A stretch of 15,346 nucleotides of DNA, taken from Lentisphaeria bacterium (GTDB lineage: Bacteria; Verrucomicrobiota; Lentisphaeria; Victivallales; Victivallaceae). The notes beneath the pieces are model-generated. The model was not told the DNA's origin and ran no database searches. It worked only from the letters and a program-made list of their open reading frames with translations. The position numbers and the translations under genes were made by a program. Position 1 is the first letter of the stretch. Every line of letters begins with the position of its first letter. This document shows, piece after piece, positions 1-6,219 of the stretch. The DNA is taken from the NCBI GenBank assembly GCA_900768515.1, contig CAAGDG010000009.1:1-15346 (forward strand). Reading direction: 5' to 3'.

Positions 1-214
1 CGCCACGCCCAAAGTACTTCAGCTTTTCTTTGCCTACTTTCTTTTCACCGGGAAAGACGCAAACCATGTCCCGCCACTCCCAAAGTACTTCAGCTTTTCT
101 TTGCCTACTTTCTTTTCACCGGGAAAGACGCAAACCATGTCACGCCACTCCCAAAGTACTCAGCTTTTCTTTGCCTACTTTCTTTTCACTGGGAAAAGAA
201 AGTAGGTTGTTTTT
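1..214. repeat. Three 71-bp tandem repeats ending in a hairpin
   Basis: The units begin at 1, 72 and 143, each with cgccac followed by caaagtact. Units 1 and 2 are almost identical; the visible differences are near the start and end of the unit. Unit 3 has lost one T in the tacttcagc segment and diverges after about position 190. Each unit contains the pyrimidine-rich string cctactttcttttca followed by gggaaa, which can form a weak stem. In unit 3 this segment becomes a perfect 14-bp inverted repeat. The array may continue leftwards beyond the window. Short open frames across it carry the repeat in translation and show no domain, so I do not regard them as genes. Confidence 0.9.
174..214 (+). 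terminator. Perfect hairpin with U-rich tail at the end of the repeat array
   Basis: The left arm cctactttcttttc (174-187) pairs perfectly with gaaaagaaagtagg (193-206) around a 5-nt loop. The tail ttgttttt (207-214) follows. This fits an intrinsic terminator for a plus-strand gene that would lie left of the window. The stem is AT-rich, so it is weaker than typical terminators. It could also be the end structure of the repeat element itself. Confidence 0.6.
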
Positions 215-235
215 GGGGGAGAGGCGTGCTATTTT
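207..235 (+). promoter_or_regulatory. Possible sigma70-type promoter for yfcE
   Basis: TTGTTT (207-212) is separated by 17 bp from TATTTT (230-235), about 35 bp upstream of the yfcE ATG. Both boxes deviate from consensus. The -35 box falls inside the U-rich tail of the preceding hairpin, so the two readings compete. Confidence 0.35.
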
Positions 236-268
236 GGGAGAGTGAGAAGAAAAGGACGGACAGGGTTT

Positions 269-820
269 ATGAAAATATTGTTTTTCTCGGATGTTCACGG
301 ATCGCCGGAGAGCATGGAACAGCTCAATTCTCAAATCGAGCGGCTGAAACCGGAGCAGCTGGTACTGCTGGGGGATGCGCTCTACCATGGGCCCCGCAAT
401 TCATTGAGGCCGGACTACGCGCCGCAACGGACGGCGGCGCTGCTCAACGCCCACCGGGACGAATTGATTGCGGTCCGCGGAAACTGCGATTGCGAGGTGG
501 ACCAGCTGCTGCTGGAATTTCCGATGATGGGGGAATACTCGCATCTGCTGCTGGATGGGCACCGTTTCTTTTTAACCCACGGGCACCACTGGAACCCGCA
601 GCAACTTCCGCCGCTTCCGGCGGGAGCGGTTCTTGCCTACGGACACACGCACCTGCCGCAACTGGCGAGACTTCCGGATGGAGTAATTTCGTTCAATCCG
701 GGTTCGCTGTCGCTGCCGAAGGGGGGGAATCCGGCGAGCTTCGGCTTCTACGAGGCGGGTTGTCTTACTGTTCGAGATCTTGAATCCGGCTCCAGTTTCA
801 TGGAACTGGCACTGGAATGA
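269..820 (+). CDS. yfcE: YfcE-like metallophosphodiesterase
   Basis: This is a calcineurin-like phosphodiesterase of the YfcE/MJ0936 family. Characterised members hydrolyse phosphodiester bonds with bound divalent metals in the cytoplasm. The 183-residue product is essentially the length of E. coli YfcE. Metal-site motifs appear in order: SDVHG (D8, H10), LGDALYHGPRN (D36), RGNCD (N72), THGH (H104) and YGHTH (H126, H128). The stretch FNPGSLSLPKGGNPASFG near residues 142-159 also matches the family closely. I chose the ATG at 269 because it opens directly into the first beta strand. An in-frame GTG at 242 would add nine unlike residues. The upstream aggacgg is a usable ribosome binding site. 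Its stop codon abuts the stop of the convergent marC. The physiological substrate is not known. Confidence 0.93.
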   Translation: MKILFFSDVHGSPESMEQLNSQIERLKPEQLVLLGDALYHGPRNSLRPDYAPQRTAALLNAHRDELIAVRGNCDCEVDQLLLEFPMMGEYSHLLLDGHRFFLTHGHHWNPQQLPPLPAGAVLAYGHTHLPQLARLPDGVISFNPGSLSLPKGGNPASFGFYEAGCLTVRDLESGSSFMELALE

Positions 821-1432
821 TCAGATCTGGAAAAAATTCTTAACACCTTCCATGATCATGCCGGCGGCGATGGCGGAGAGGAAGAGACCGGTCAGTTTGG
901 TAACGATGGCGATTCCTCGTTTGCGGAGGATCCGCTCCGCCTGAGTTCCCACCATCAGCAGTCCGATCAGGAGGGCGATGGCGAGGAAAAGGGAGCCCAG
1001 CTTGGAAAGGATCATTCCGAAGCTGTCGTTGCCGAGGCCGCTGACCATGATTCCTGCGGAGGTTCCCGGACCGACCGCCATCGGGATTGCGATGGGAACC
1101 ACGGCGATGTCACCGCATCCTTCGTTATCGGCTTTTGCGGCTTCCCGGGAGAGGCCGCCAGAGCCGGCGACCATGGAGACGGCACAGACCATCAAAATCA
1201 CGCCGCCGCCGATCCGGAAGACATCGATATTGATCCCAAAGATCCGGAAGATGATTCCGCCGCTGAAGAAGAGCAAAAGAGAGGCGGCCAGAATGGTGAT
1301 TCCCGCCCGGAGGACCACTTTCCGCCGGGCTTTCCGGTCATACTCCGGAGTCATGGAGAGGAAGGTGGAGAGCACGGCAAACGGGTTCAGAAGAACCAGA
1401 AACTGCATGGAAAGAATTGCAAACGCCGTCAT
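821..1432 (-). CDS. marC: MarC family integral membrane protein
   Basis: The 203-residue product is a MarC/UPF0056 inner-membrane protein. About six hydrophobic segments are visible, near residues 5-25, 41-63, 70-90, 110-132, 140-162 and 175-200. The internal family signature is duplicated: NPFAVLSTF near residue 16 and PIAIPMAVGPGTSAG near 117. The function of the family is unresolved. It was once linked to multiple antibiotic resistance in E. coli, but that was not upheld, so no transport role should be assumed. The ribosome binding site AAGGAGG (complement of 1439-1445) sits 6-7 nt before the ATG. The gene is divergent from the HTH-cupin regulator and its promoter region is shared with it. 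It ends exactly where yfcE ends. Confidence 0.92.
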   Translation of the reverse strand: MTAFAILSMQFLVLLNPFAVLSTFLSMTPEYDRKARRKVVLRAGITILAASLLLFFSGGIIFRIFGINIDVFRIGGGVILMVCAVSMVAGSGGLSREAAKADNEGCGDIAVVPIAIPMAVGPGTSAGIMVSGLGNDSFGMILSKLGSLFLAIALLIGLLMVGTQAERILRKRGIAIVTKLTGLFLSAIAAGMIMEGVKNFFQI

Positions 1433-1481
1433 GTACTTCCTCCTTCATTGAAATTTTCGATGGATTTTCCGTCGCTTTTAT

Positions 1482-1510
1482 TTGATATTTCAAACGATTT
1501 TCACTATATT
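1482..1510 (+). promoter_or_regulatory. Promoter of the HTH-cupin regulator gene
   Basis: TTGATA (1482-1487), a 17-bp spacer, then TATATT (1505-1510). This gives a start near 1517 and an AT-rich leader of about 58 nt. The -10 box overlaps the -10 box of the opposing marC promoter. Confidence 0.65.
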
Positions 1511-1535
1511 ATACCACAAAAAGCGGACAATACAA
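1508..1535 (-). promoter_or_regulatory. Promoter of marC, overlapping the divergent promoter
   Basis: Read on the minus strand: TTGTAT (complement of 1530-1535), a 16-bp spacer, then a consensus TATAAT (complement of 1508-1513). The marC leader would be about 70 nt. Its spacer contains the first copy of the direct repeat at 1516-1530, so a protein bound there would block this promoter. Confidence 0.55.
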
Positions 1536-1570
1536 GAGAAAAATTCAATATATTTTACAAAAACGGACAA
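1516..1570. repeat. Pair of direct repeats, candidate operators
   Basis: acaaaaagcggacaa (1516-1530) and acaaaaacggacaa (1557-1570) differ by one missing G. They lie 41 bp apart, roughly four helical turns. The first is inside the marC promoter spacer and just downstream of the predicted start of the regulator gene. The second ends 4 nt before the regulator ATG. They are natural candidates for binding sites of the HTH-cupin protein itself; this is inferred from position only. Confidence 0.45.
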
Positions 1571-1574
1571 GATA

Positions 1575-2150
1575 ATGAACGAATCTTCAAAGATACCGGA
1601 AATTCCGGCGGTGGGGGAAAATCTTCGCAGGGAGCGGCGGCGGCAGCAGTTGTCGCTGGAGGAGCTGGCGGCGGCGAGCGGGGTATCGAAGGCGATGCTG
1701 TCACAGATTGAATCGGGGAAGGTGAATCCGACGATTGCGACGATGTGGAAGATCTCCCACGCGCTGCGGATAGAATTTGAGACGCTGATTCACGGGGAGG
1801 CGAAACGGGCGCGGAAGTTTGAAGTCAACCGGGCGGACAGTGTGGCGTCGATTCAGACGGACGGCGGCACCGTTTGTTTCCGGGTATACTCCTCGCTGAG
1901 CATGGCGGAGGATCTGGAACTTTACCGGATGGAACTTGCACCGGGCGGGGTGCACACCTCGCAGGGGCACACCGCGGGGACCGAGGAGTTTCTGACCATT
2001 CTGGCGGGAAAGGTTGAGGTATCCGCCGGGGAGAACCGGACGGAGCTCAATGCCGGAGATTTCCTGCACTACCAGAGCGATCTGGAACACACGATCGCCA
2101 ACCGGACGGATGAGCCTGCGGAACTCTACATGGTGGTTCGCTTTCCGTAA
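1575..2150 (+). CDS. XRE-family transcriptional regulator with C-terminal cupin sensor
   Basis: The 191-residue product has two domains. An XRE-type helix-turn-helix spans about residues 14-68 and includes SLEELAAASGVSKAMLSQIE. A small cupin spans about residues 115-190, with potential metal or ligand residues H127, H132, E137, E138 and H172. This HTH-cupin layout is shared with PuuR-like and related regulators of amine, amino-acid or sugar metabolism. The ligand cannot be read from sequence. I chose the ATG at 1575 because the 31 codons upstream are AT-rich, run through the promoter and do not resemble a protein. The ribosome binding site is weak. The gene is divergent from marC and probably autoregulated through the direct repeats in its leader. 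Confidence 0.9.
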   Translation: MNESSKIPEIPAVGENLRRERRRQQLSLEELAAASGVSKAMLSQIESGKVNPTIATMWKISHALRIEFETLIHGEAKRARKFEVNRADSVASIQTDGGTVCFRVYSSLSMAEDLELYRMELAPGGVHTSQGHTAGTEEFLTILAGKVEVSAGENRTELNAGDFLHYQSDLEHTIANRTDEPAELYMVVRFP

Positions 2151-2158
2151 GGCAGGAA

Positions 2159-2200
2159 CCGCGTCCGCCGGGGAAGGCATCCCCTCCCCGACGGACGCGG
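2159..2200. terminator. Strong GC hairpin between convergent genes, no U tract
   Basis: ccgcgtccg (2159-2167) pairs with cggacgcgg (2192-2200), and after one mismatch cgggg (2169-2173) pairs with ccccg (2186-2190). It fills the 72-bp gap between the regulator and the GH1 gene, which converge here. Neither strand has a T run after it, so it may act as a transcript-end stabiliser or an atypical bidirectional terminator. Confidence 0.45.
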
Positions 2201-2222
2201 ACAGAGCGGAAGCACGCGCCGA

Positions 2223-3590
2223 TCAGCCGCGCGCGGCGCGAATCAGGTCGCGGTAGGTGAAGAACGAACCCTTCCGGTACCGGGTCAAATCGTCCGGGGA
2301 GGTCCGGATCAGTCCGAAATGCTTGGAATAGCCGCTGGTCCACTCGAAGTTATCCATCAGCGTCCAGCAGAAATACCCCCGGACGTTCACGCCGTCCTCG
2401 TCCCGGGCCGCCAGCATCGCCGCGGTATAGTCCTTCAGGAAGTCGCTGCGCATGGTATCGTTTTCAGCGGAAGCGAGGTCCGGTTCGACACAGGAGCAGC
2501 CGTTTTCGGTCACGTAGATCGGCAGACCGGGATAGCGCCGGCCGATCCAGTTGAGCATCCGCCGGAATCCCCAGGGAACGATGTTCCACTGCATGTCGTT
2601 GCGGACCCATTCGGGATCGACGGAGAGGAACACATCCTGATCTTCGATCATGCCGCCGTTGCCGTTGGGGCCGATGTCGTTGCCGCGTTCCGGTTTTTCC
2701 GCTGACGCATAGAGCGTGGTGTAGTGATTGAGCCCGAGGAAATCGGCGCTGCCCTTGATCAATTCACGCTCTTCGGCAGTGAACTCCGGCAGCCGCTTTC
2801 CCAGCTTGGCGCGCATCTCTTCGGGATACTCGCCGAAAACCACCGGATCGGAGAACCAGCCGTAGAAGAACTGGACCGCCCGTTCCGCCGCCGCGCGGTC
2901 GGCTGGGGAGTCGGTCAGAGGCTCCCGCCAGTCGCAGTTGTTGGCCAGTCCGATCGCGCCGGAGTAGCCGCCGTCGCGGAACTCCCGGGCGGCGAGCGCA
3001 TGGGCCATCAGCAGATTGTGGGCGGCGCGGTAGGGGGCGTCCCGATCCTTGCGCGCCGGCGGAAAGACGCCGAGGCCGTAGCCGAGCACCGCCGAACACC
3101 AGGATTCGTTGAAAGTGATCCAGTGGTGGACCCGGTCCCCGAAAGCGTCGAAACAGGCTTTCGCATAGCGGGCGAAATACGTGGAGGTTTCGCGCGCCAT
3201 CCAGCCGTCGGCGGCGAGCTGGCACCCGATCGGCAAATCCCAGTGGTAGAGCGTCGGAAAGGGTTCGATGCCGTTGCTGAGCAGGCAGTCGATCAGGCGG
3301 CTGTAGAAGGCGACCCCTTCCGGATTGACCGCGCCGGTGCCGTCCGGAATGATGCGCGGCCAGGCGATCGAAAAGCGGTAGGCGTTGACGCCCAGCTCCT
3401 TCATCAGCGCCACATCTTCCTCAAAACGGTGATAGTGGTCGCAGGCGATGTCGGGACGGTCCCCATTCAGAATCCGCCCCGGAAGATCGCAGAAAACATC
3501 CCAGGTGGAGGGAGCTCGTCCTCCCTCCCGCAGCGCGCCTTCGATCTGGAAGGAGGAAGTCGCGACACCCCAGAAAAACGGTTCAGCCAT
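2223..3590 (-). CDS. GH1 family beta-glycosidase, cytoplasmic
   Basis: This is a glycoside hydrolase family 1 retaining beta-glycosidase, a single (beta/alpha)8 barrel. At 455 residues it has the usual length. The N-terminal FFWGVATSSFQIEGA, the AYRFSIAWPRI segment, the acid/base motif ITFNES (E162) and the nucleophile motif YVTENG (E362) are all visible, as is the C-terminal WTLMDNFEW substrate-binding segment. No signal peptide is seen, so it acts on imported glycosides. The Pro that usually follows the acid/base Glu is Ser here. I chose the ATG at 3590 because it lies 8 nt from AAGGAGT; a GTG two codons upstream is only 2-3 nt away from that site. It lies 30 nt downstream of the epimerase gene on the same strand and is probably co-transcribed. 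Substrate specificity (glucoside, galactoside, 6-phospho) is not certain. Confidence 0.94.
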   Translation of the reverse strand: MAEPFFWGVATSSFQIEGALREGGRAPSTWDVFCDLPGRILNGDRPDIACDHYHRFEEDVALMKELGVNAYRFSIAWPRIIPDGTGAVNPEGVAFYSRLIDCLLSNGIEPFPTLYHWDLPIGCQLAADGWMARETSTYFARYAKACFDAFGDRVHHWITFNESWCSAVLGYGLGVFPPARKDRDAPYRAAHNLLMAHALAAREFRDGGYSGAIGLANNCDWREPLTDSPADRAAAERAVQFFYGWFSDPVVFGEYPEEMRAKLGKRLPEFTAEERELIKGSADFLGLNHYTTLYASAEKPERGNDIGPNGNGGMIEDQDVFLSVDPEWVRNDMQWNIVPWGFRRMLNWIGRRYPGLPIYVTENGCSCVEPDLASAENDTMRSDFLKDYTAAMLAARDEDGVNVRGYFCWTLMDNFEWTSGYSKHFGLIRTSPDDLTRYRKGSFFTYRDLIRAARG

Positions 3591-3620
3591 CTGCACAACT
3601 CCTTATATTTCAATTTGCTG

Positions 3621-4493
3621 TTACAAGGTTTCGAGAATATAGCGCTCGAATTCCAGAGCGGCCTTCGCATCCGCGTCCAGTTTTGCCTCGTCCGCGCCGC
3701 GGCCGATGTCGCGCCAGACTTTGATGTCGCTGCCGACGGTTCCGCCCATCCGGACAAAAGGCTCCATGACCACCGCGCCGTCGTAACCGATGTCATGCAG
3801 CGCCGATGCGATTTCGCGCCAGGGAATCCGCCCTTTGCCGGGGACCCGCCGGTTGCACTCGCCGGTGTGGAAGTGGCCGAGCAGCCCGCGGGTGGAACGG
3901 ATCGCGTCGCCGAAGGAGTCCTCTTCGATATTCATGTGGAAAGTATCCAGCATGACTTTGACGGCGGGCGAATCCACCTCGCGCACAAATCGGACCCCCT
4001 CCTCCGCGGTATTCAACAAATACCCTTCAAACCGGTTGAGGACCTCCAGACAGTAATCGACGCCGCAATCCTCCGCCACCCGGGCGACTTCCCGCACGGC
4101 GGCGACGCTCCGCGCCCAGTCGCCCGGCTTGTCGACCGGCTTCGAATAGTCGACCGGCCAGTAGCTGTAGATGCCGCCGCCGATGGTGCGGATTCCCAGA
4201 ATCTCCAGACGGCGGAGCAGATCGGTGAAAAAACGCCGGGCCTCCGCTGCGACTGCGGGATCGGCGCTGGCCAGGTTCTGCCGGGCGGAGGGACCGTGTC
4301 CGGCGGTCAGTGTGATGCCGCAATCGGCGGCGCAGCGGCGCAGGTCGTCAAGCTGTTGCCGGGAGTAGCCGGGAAGCGGCGTGCAGGCGATCTCAAGGAT
4401 GTCGAATCCAAGCTTTGCGGCCTTCTCGATATACCGGATGTAATCGGCTTTCCACTCCTGTTCCCAATAGGCGTAATAAATTCCGTATTTCAT
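3621..4493 (-). CDS. dpe: D-psicose/D-tagatose 3-epimerase
   Basis: This enzyme of the ketose 3-epimerase family interconverts ketohexoses at C3, such as D-fructose and D-psicose (allulose), using a divalent metal. The 290-residue protein looks strongly like Agrobacterium D-psicose 3-epimerase as I recall it. It starts MKYGIYYAYWEQEW. It contains TIGGGIYSYWPVDYS, CLEVLNRFE, VMLDTFHMNIEEDSFGDAIR, GHFHTGECNRRVPG and VVMEPFV. The metal ligands fall at E150, D183, H209 and E244, and substrate-contacting residues at E156, H186 and R215, the same numbering as I recall for the Agrobacterium enzyme. The ATG at 4493 follows AAGGAGG with ideal spacing; the 36 in-frame codons upstream overlap the promoter. 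It is the first gene of an operon with GH1 and is divergent from an AraC regulator. Exact preference among psicose, tagatose and others needs an assay. Confidence 0.93.
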   Translation of the reverse strand: MKYGIYYAYWEQEWKADYIRYIEKAAKLGFDILEIACTPLPGYSRQQLDDLRRCAADCGITLTAGHGPSARQNLASADPAVAAEARRFFTDLLRRLEILGIRTIGGGIYSYWPVDYSKPVDKPGDWARSVAAVREVARVAEDCGVDYCLEVLNRFEGYLLNTAEEGVRFVREVDSPAVKVMLDTFHMNIEEDSFGDAIRSTRGLLGHFHTGECNRRVPGKGRIPWREIASALHDIGYDGAVVMEPFVRMGGTVGSDIKVWRDIGRGADEAKLDADAKAALEFERYILETL

Positions 4494-4512
4494 GCTGAAC
4501 CTCCTTCCCGGC

Positions 4513-4540
4513 TTGACATTTGTATTTTTCATATTATACT
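4513..4540 (+). promoter_or_regulatory. Promoter of the AraC-type regulator gene
   Basis: TTGACA (4513-4518), a 16-bp spacer, then TATACT (4535-4540), near consensus in both boxes. The predicted start is near 4547, giving a leader of about 53 nt. Confidence 0.7.
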
Positions 4541-4561
4541 GGAACAGAAACCGGAAATCAA
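4533..4561 (-). promoter_or_regulatory. Promoter of the epimerase-GH1 operon
   Basis: On the minus strand: TTGATT (complement of 4556-4561), a 17-bp spacer, then a consensus TATAAT (complement of 4533-4538). The -10 boxes of this and the opposing promoter overlap by four base pairs, so RNA polymerase can occupy only one direction at a time. A regulator bound anywhere in 4541-4600 could switch direction. Confidence 0.65.
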
Positions 4562-4599
4562 GATGCAAAATAGGCCGGATATCGACATTTCGTGACATC

Positions 4600-5448
4600 A
4601 TGTTTGACGACTGCTACACCAGAACCAAAGAGATCCTTTCTGCGCCGCCCCTGCCGTTTTACCTTTTTTCCGTCGGAGAGAAACGGCTGTTCCGAGGCGA
4701 AACCGCCGAAATGGGAAGCCTGAAAAACCCCTTCTGCGAACTGATCTTCGGCGTGGAAGGAATTGGAGAGTTGACTCTTTACGACAAAAATTATCTTTTA
4801 AATCCCGGGGATGTCTTCTACTACCTGCCGGGGGAGGAACACCGTCACCGGGCGCTTTCGGACCGGTGGACCACCCGCTGGGTCTGCTTTGACGGCCCGC
4901 TGGCGACGGCGACGCTGCTGGCGTACCAATACCCGCGGTTGCAGCGGGGCGCCGGCAACCTTTCGGACTCCCTGTACCGGGAGCTCAAACTGGGGGTCTC
5001 CGATTCGGATTACCAGCAGATCCGCCACATGTCCGCAGTCGTCGGCGCCCTGCTTGCCGGACTCTATCCGAAAACCCCGGCGGGCGAACAGTCCTCGCTG
5101 TTGATCAAGCAGTGCATGGAGTGGATCCAGAACCATCTTGCCGATCCCGCCCTGGACCTGACCATGCTCTGCGACACCTTCGGAACCGGGAAACGAACAC
5201 TGACCCGGCTCTTCCATGAGAAGATCGGACTTCCCCCGGGCAGTTACATCCGAAGCCGGCGACTGACCGAAGCGCAGATTCTGCTGATGGGAACCGATCT
5301 GCCGGTCCGCGAAATCGCCCGGAAATGCGGCTTCGTCTGCCTCTCCTCTTTCATCCGCTTCATCCGGAACAACCTCGGCTGCGCCCCCCTCGCCTATCGG
5401 AAAAGAAACCGCCGGTTTCCGGATGATGGAACTCTCTCCCGTTCCTGA
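4600..5448 (+). CDS. AraC-family transcriptional regulator of the sugar locus
   Basis: The 282-residue protein has an N-terminal cupin-like sensor at about residues 40-105, including LNPGDVFYYLPGEEHRHR. A C-terminal AraC-type double helix-turn-helix spans about residues 172-268. The second helix-turn-helix shows LPVREIARKCGFVCLSSFIRFIRNNLGCAPLAYRKR, a standard family signature. It probably senses a sugar and controls the divergent epimerase-GH1 operon as well as itself; this is inferred from the 106-bp shared promoter region. The ATG at 4600 is the first start in frame after the promoter that gives a family-like N-terminus. No clear Shine-Dalgarno sequence precedes it, so expression may be low. 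The inducer is unknown. No convincing terminator follows; a short ccggg/cccgg stem at 5501-5513 lacks a T run. Confidence 0.92.
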   Translation: MFDDCYTRTKEILSAPPLPFYLFSVGEKRLFRGETAEMGSLKNPFCELIFGVEGIGELTLYDKNYLLNPGDVFYYLPGEEHRHRALSDRWTTRWVCFDGPLATATLLAYQYPRLQRGAGNLSDSLYRELKLGVSDSDYQQIRHMSAVVGALLAGLYPKTPAGEQSSLLIKQCMEWIQNHLADPALDLTMLCDTFGTGKRTLTRLFHEKIGLPPGSYIRSRRLTEAQILLMGTDLPVREIARKCGFVCLSSFIRFIRNNLGCAPLAYRKRNRRFPDDGTLSRS

Positions 5449-5577
5449 ACCACAGCTGCCGGCTCCGGCTCCGAGAAAAATCCCGATTGCTTCAAACAGA
5501 CCGGGCAGCCCGGCCAGCTCTTGACCATGAATTTATAATTTTATAATTAAAAAATATCAATTATATTCAAAATATTC

Positions 5578-5607
5578 TTGACATTTCAAATAAAAAGAAA
5601 TTATATT
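5578..5607 (+). promoter_or_regulatory. Promoter in an AT-rich island, upstream of the DUF4279 gene
   Basis: TTGACA (5578-5583), an 18-bp spacer, then TATATT (5602-5607). It sits at the right end of an almost pure A/T stretch (about 5526-5612), which could act as an UP element. The 5449-5577 stretch holds no gene that I can support. Confidence 0.6.
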
Positions 5608-5653
5608 AATAGAGAAATACAACTGATGATGTCTTTTGCGAGGGACGGATGTC

Positions 5654-6047
5654 ATGAACAGCGATCAGGAGAAAACCTCCACTTGCGTCAGATTTGCGAT
5701 CTGTGCTCCCAATCTGGATTTTGCAGCCGTAACTTCTCTTCTGGGCATCTCCCCCGCCCATGAGGTGAAACTGGAAAAAATACAACTGCTGGATCTATGA
5801 AATCTGCGACTGCGACTGCTGGGACATCAATCCCATGCTGGATCAGCTGACCCGGATTTTCGAGCCGCGCCGGGCGGAACTTCTCCGTATCGCGCTCCGA
5901 TTCCAGGCTCAGCTGCACATCGACATTCTGATCGACTATGGTTCACATACCATGAATTTCACCATCGACCACCGGCTCAGCACATTCATCTATGAGATCA
6001 ATGCGACCGTCGTCATCGAAACTTCCCTGAAAAATCCAATCGCCTGA
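5654..6047 (+). pseudogene. DUF4279-like protein, interrupted by a one-base frameshift
   Basis: The ATG at 5654, behind a gagg site, starts a frame that stops at 5798-5800 after 48 residues. The reading then continues in the next frame to the TGA at 6045-6047. Joining them at the A6 run (5775-5780) by skipping one A gives a smooth protein of about 130 residues. That protein has CVRFAICAPNLDFAAVTSLLGISP near the start, then YNCWIYE and a hydrophobic, beta-rich C-terminus. This order, with a strand, an LLGI-P turn and W-I-Y-E, resembles DUF4279, whose members are about this long and of unknown function. The C-rich CDCDCW segment after it is unusual. The break may be a real mutation, a sequencing error in the A run, or recoding. 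Codon choice on both sides looks like coding DNA. Confidence 0.7.
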
Positions 6048-6060
6048 AATCACCACAACC

Positions 6061-6138
6061 GGAAAGTCCCCGGACCCGGAGAAAAAGCGCACCGGGGAAG
6101 CCCCCCTCTTCTGCTCCGGAAAAGCCCCCGGACCCGGC
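6061..6138. repeat. Imperfect direct repeat in the 6048-6219 gap
   Basis: A GC-rich string of about 20 bp at 6061-6080 (ggaaag, then tccccggacccgga) recurs at 6118-6138 with a few changes. The first copy can also pair with ccgggg at 6092-6097 to make a hairpin. The gap lies between convergent genes; no T run was seen, so terminator activity is uncertain. Nothing else was found in this gap. Confidence 0.4.
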
Positions 6139-6219
6139 AGAGCTGACTCTCCGGCCGCCCGCGTCTCCCGCGCGGCAGATCGGAGACGACATCGGCCTCG
6201 GCCGGACCGCTTCCAGGCC

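Noticed and set aside
1..214. CRISPR array
   Set aside because: The units are contiguous 71-bp tandem copies without unique spacers, and no cas genes are nearby.
30..245. 71-codon open frame across the tandem repeats
   Set aside because: Its translation only mirrors the DNA repeat, with no ribosome binding site or domain.
2724..4595. Plus-strand open frame of 623 codons opposite GH1 and the epimerase
   Set aside because: It runs across two clear enzymes and their promoter, with no recognisable domain.
5501..5513. ccggg/cccgg stem after the AraC gene as a terminator
   Set aside because: It is a 5-bp stem with a 3-nt loop and no T run, too weak to annotate as a terminator.
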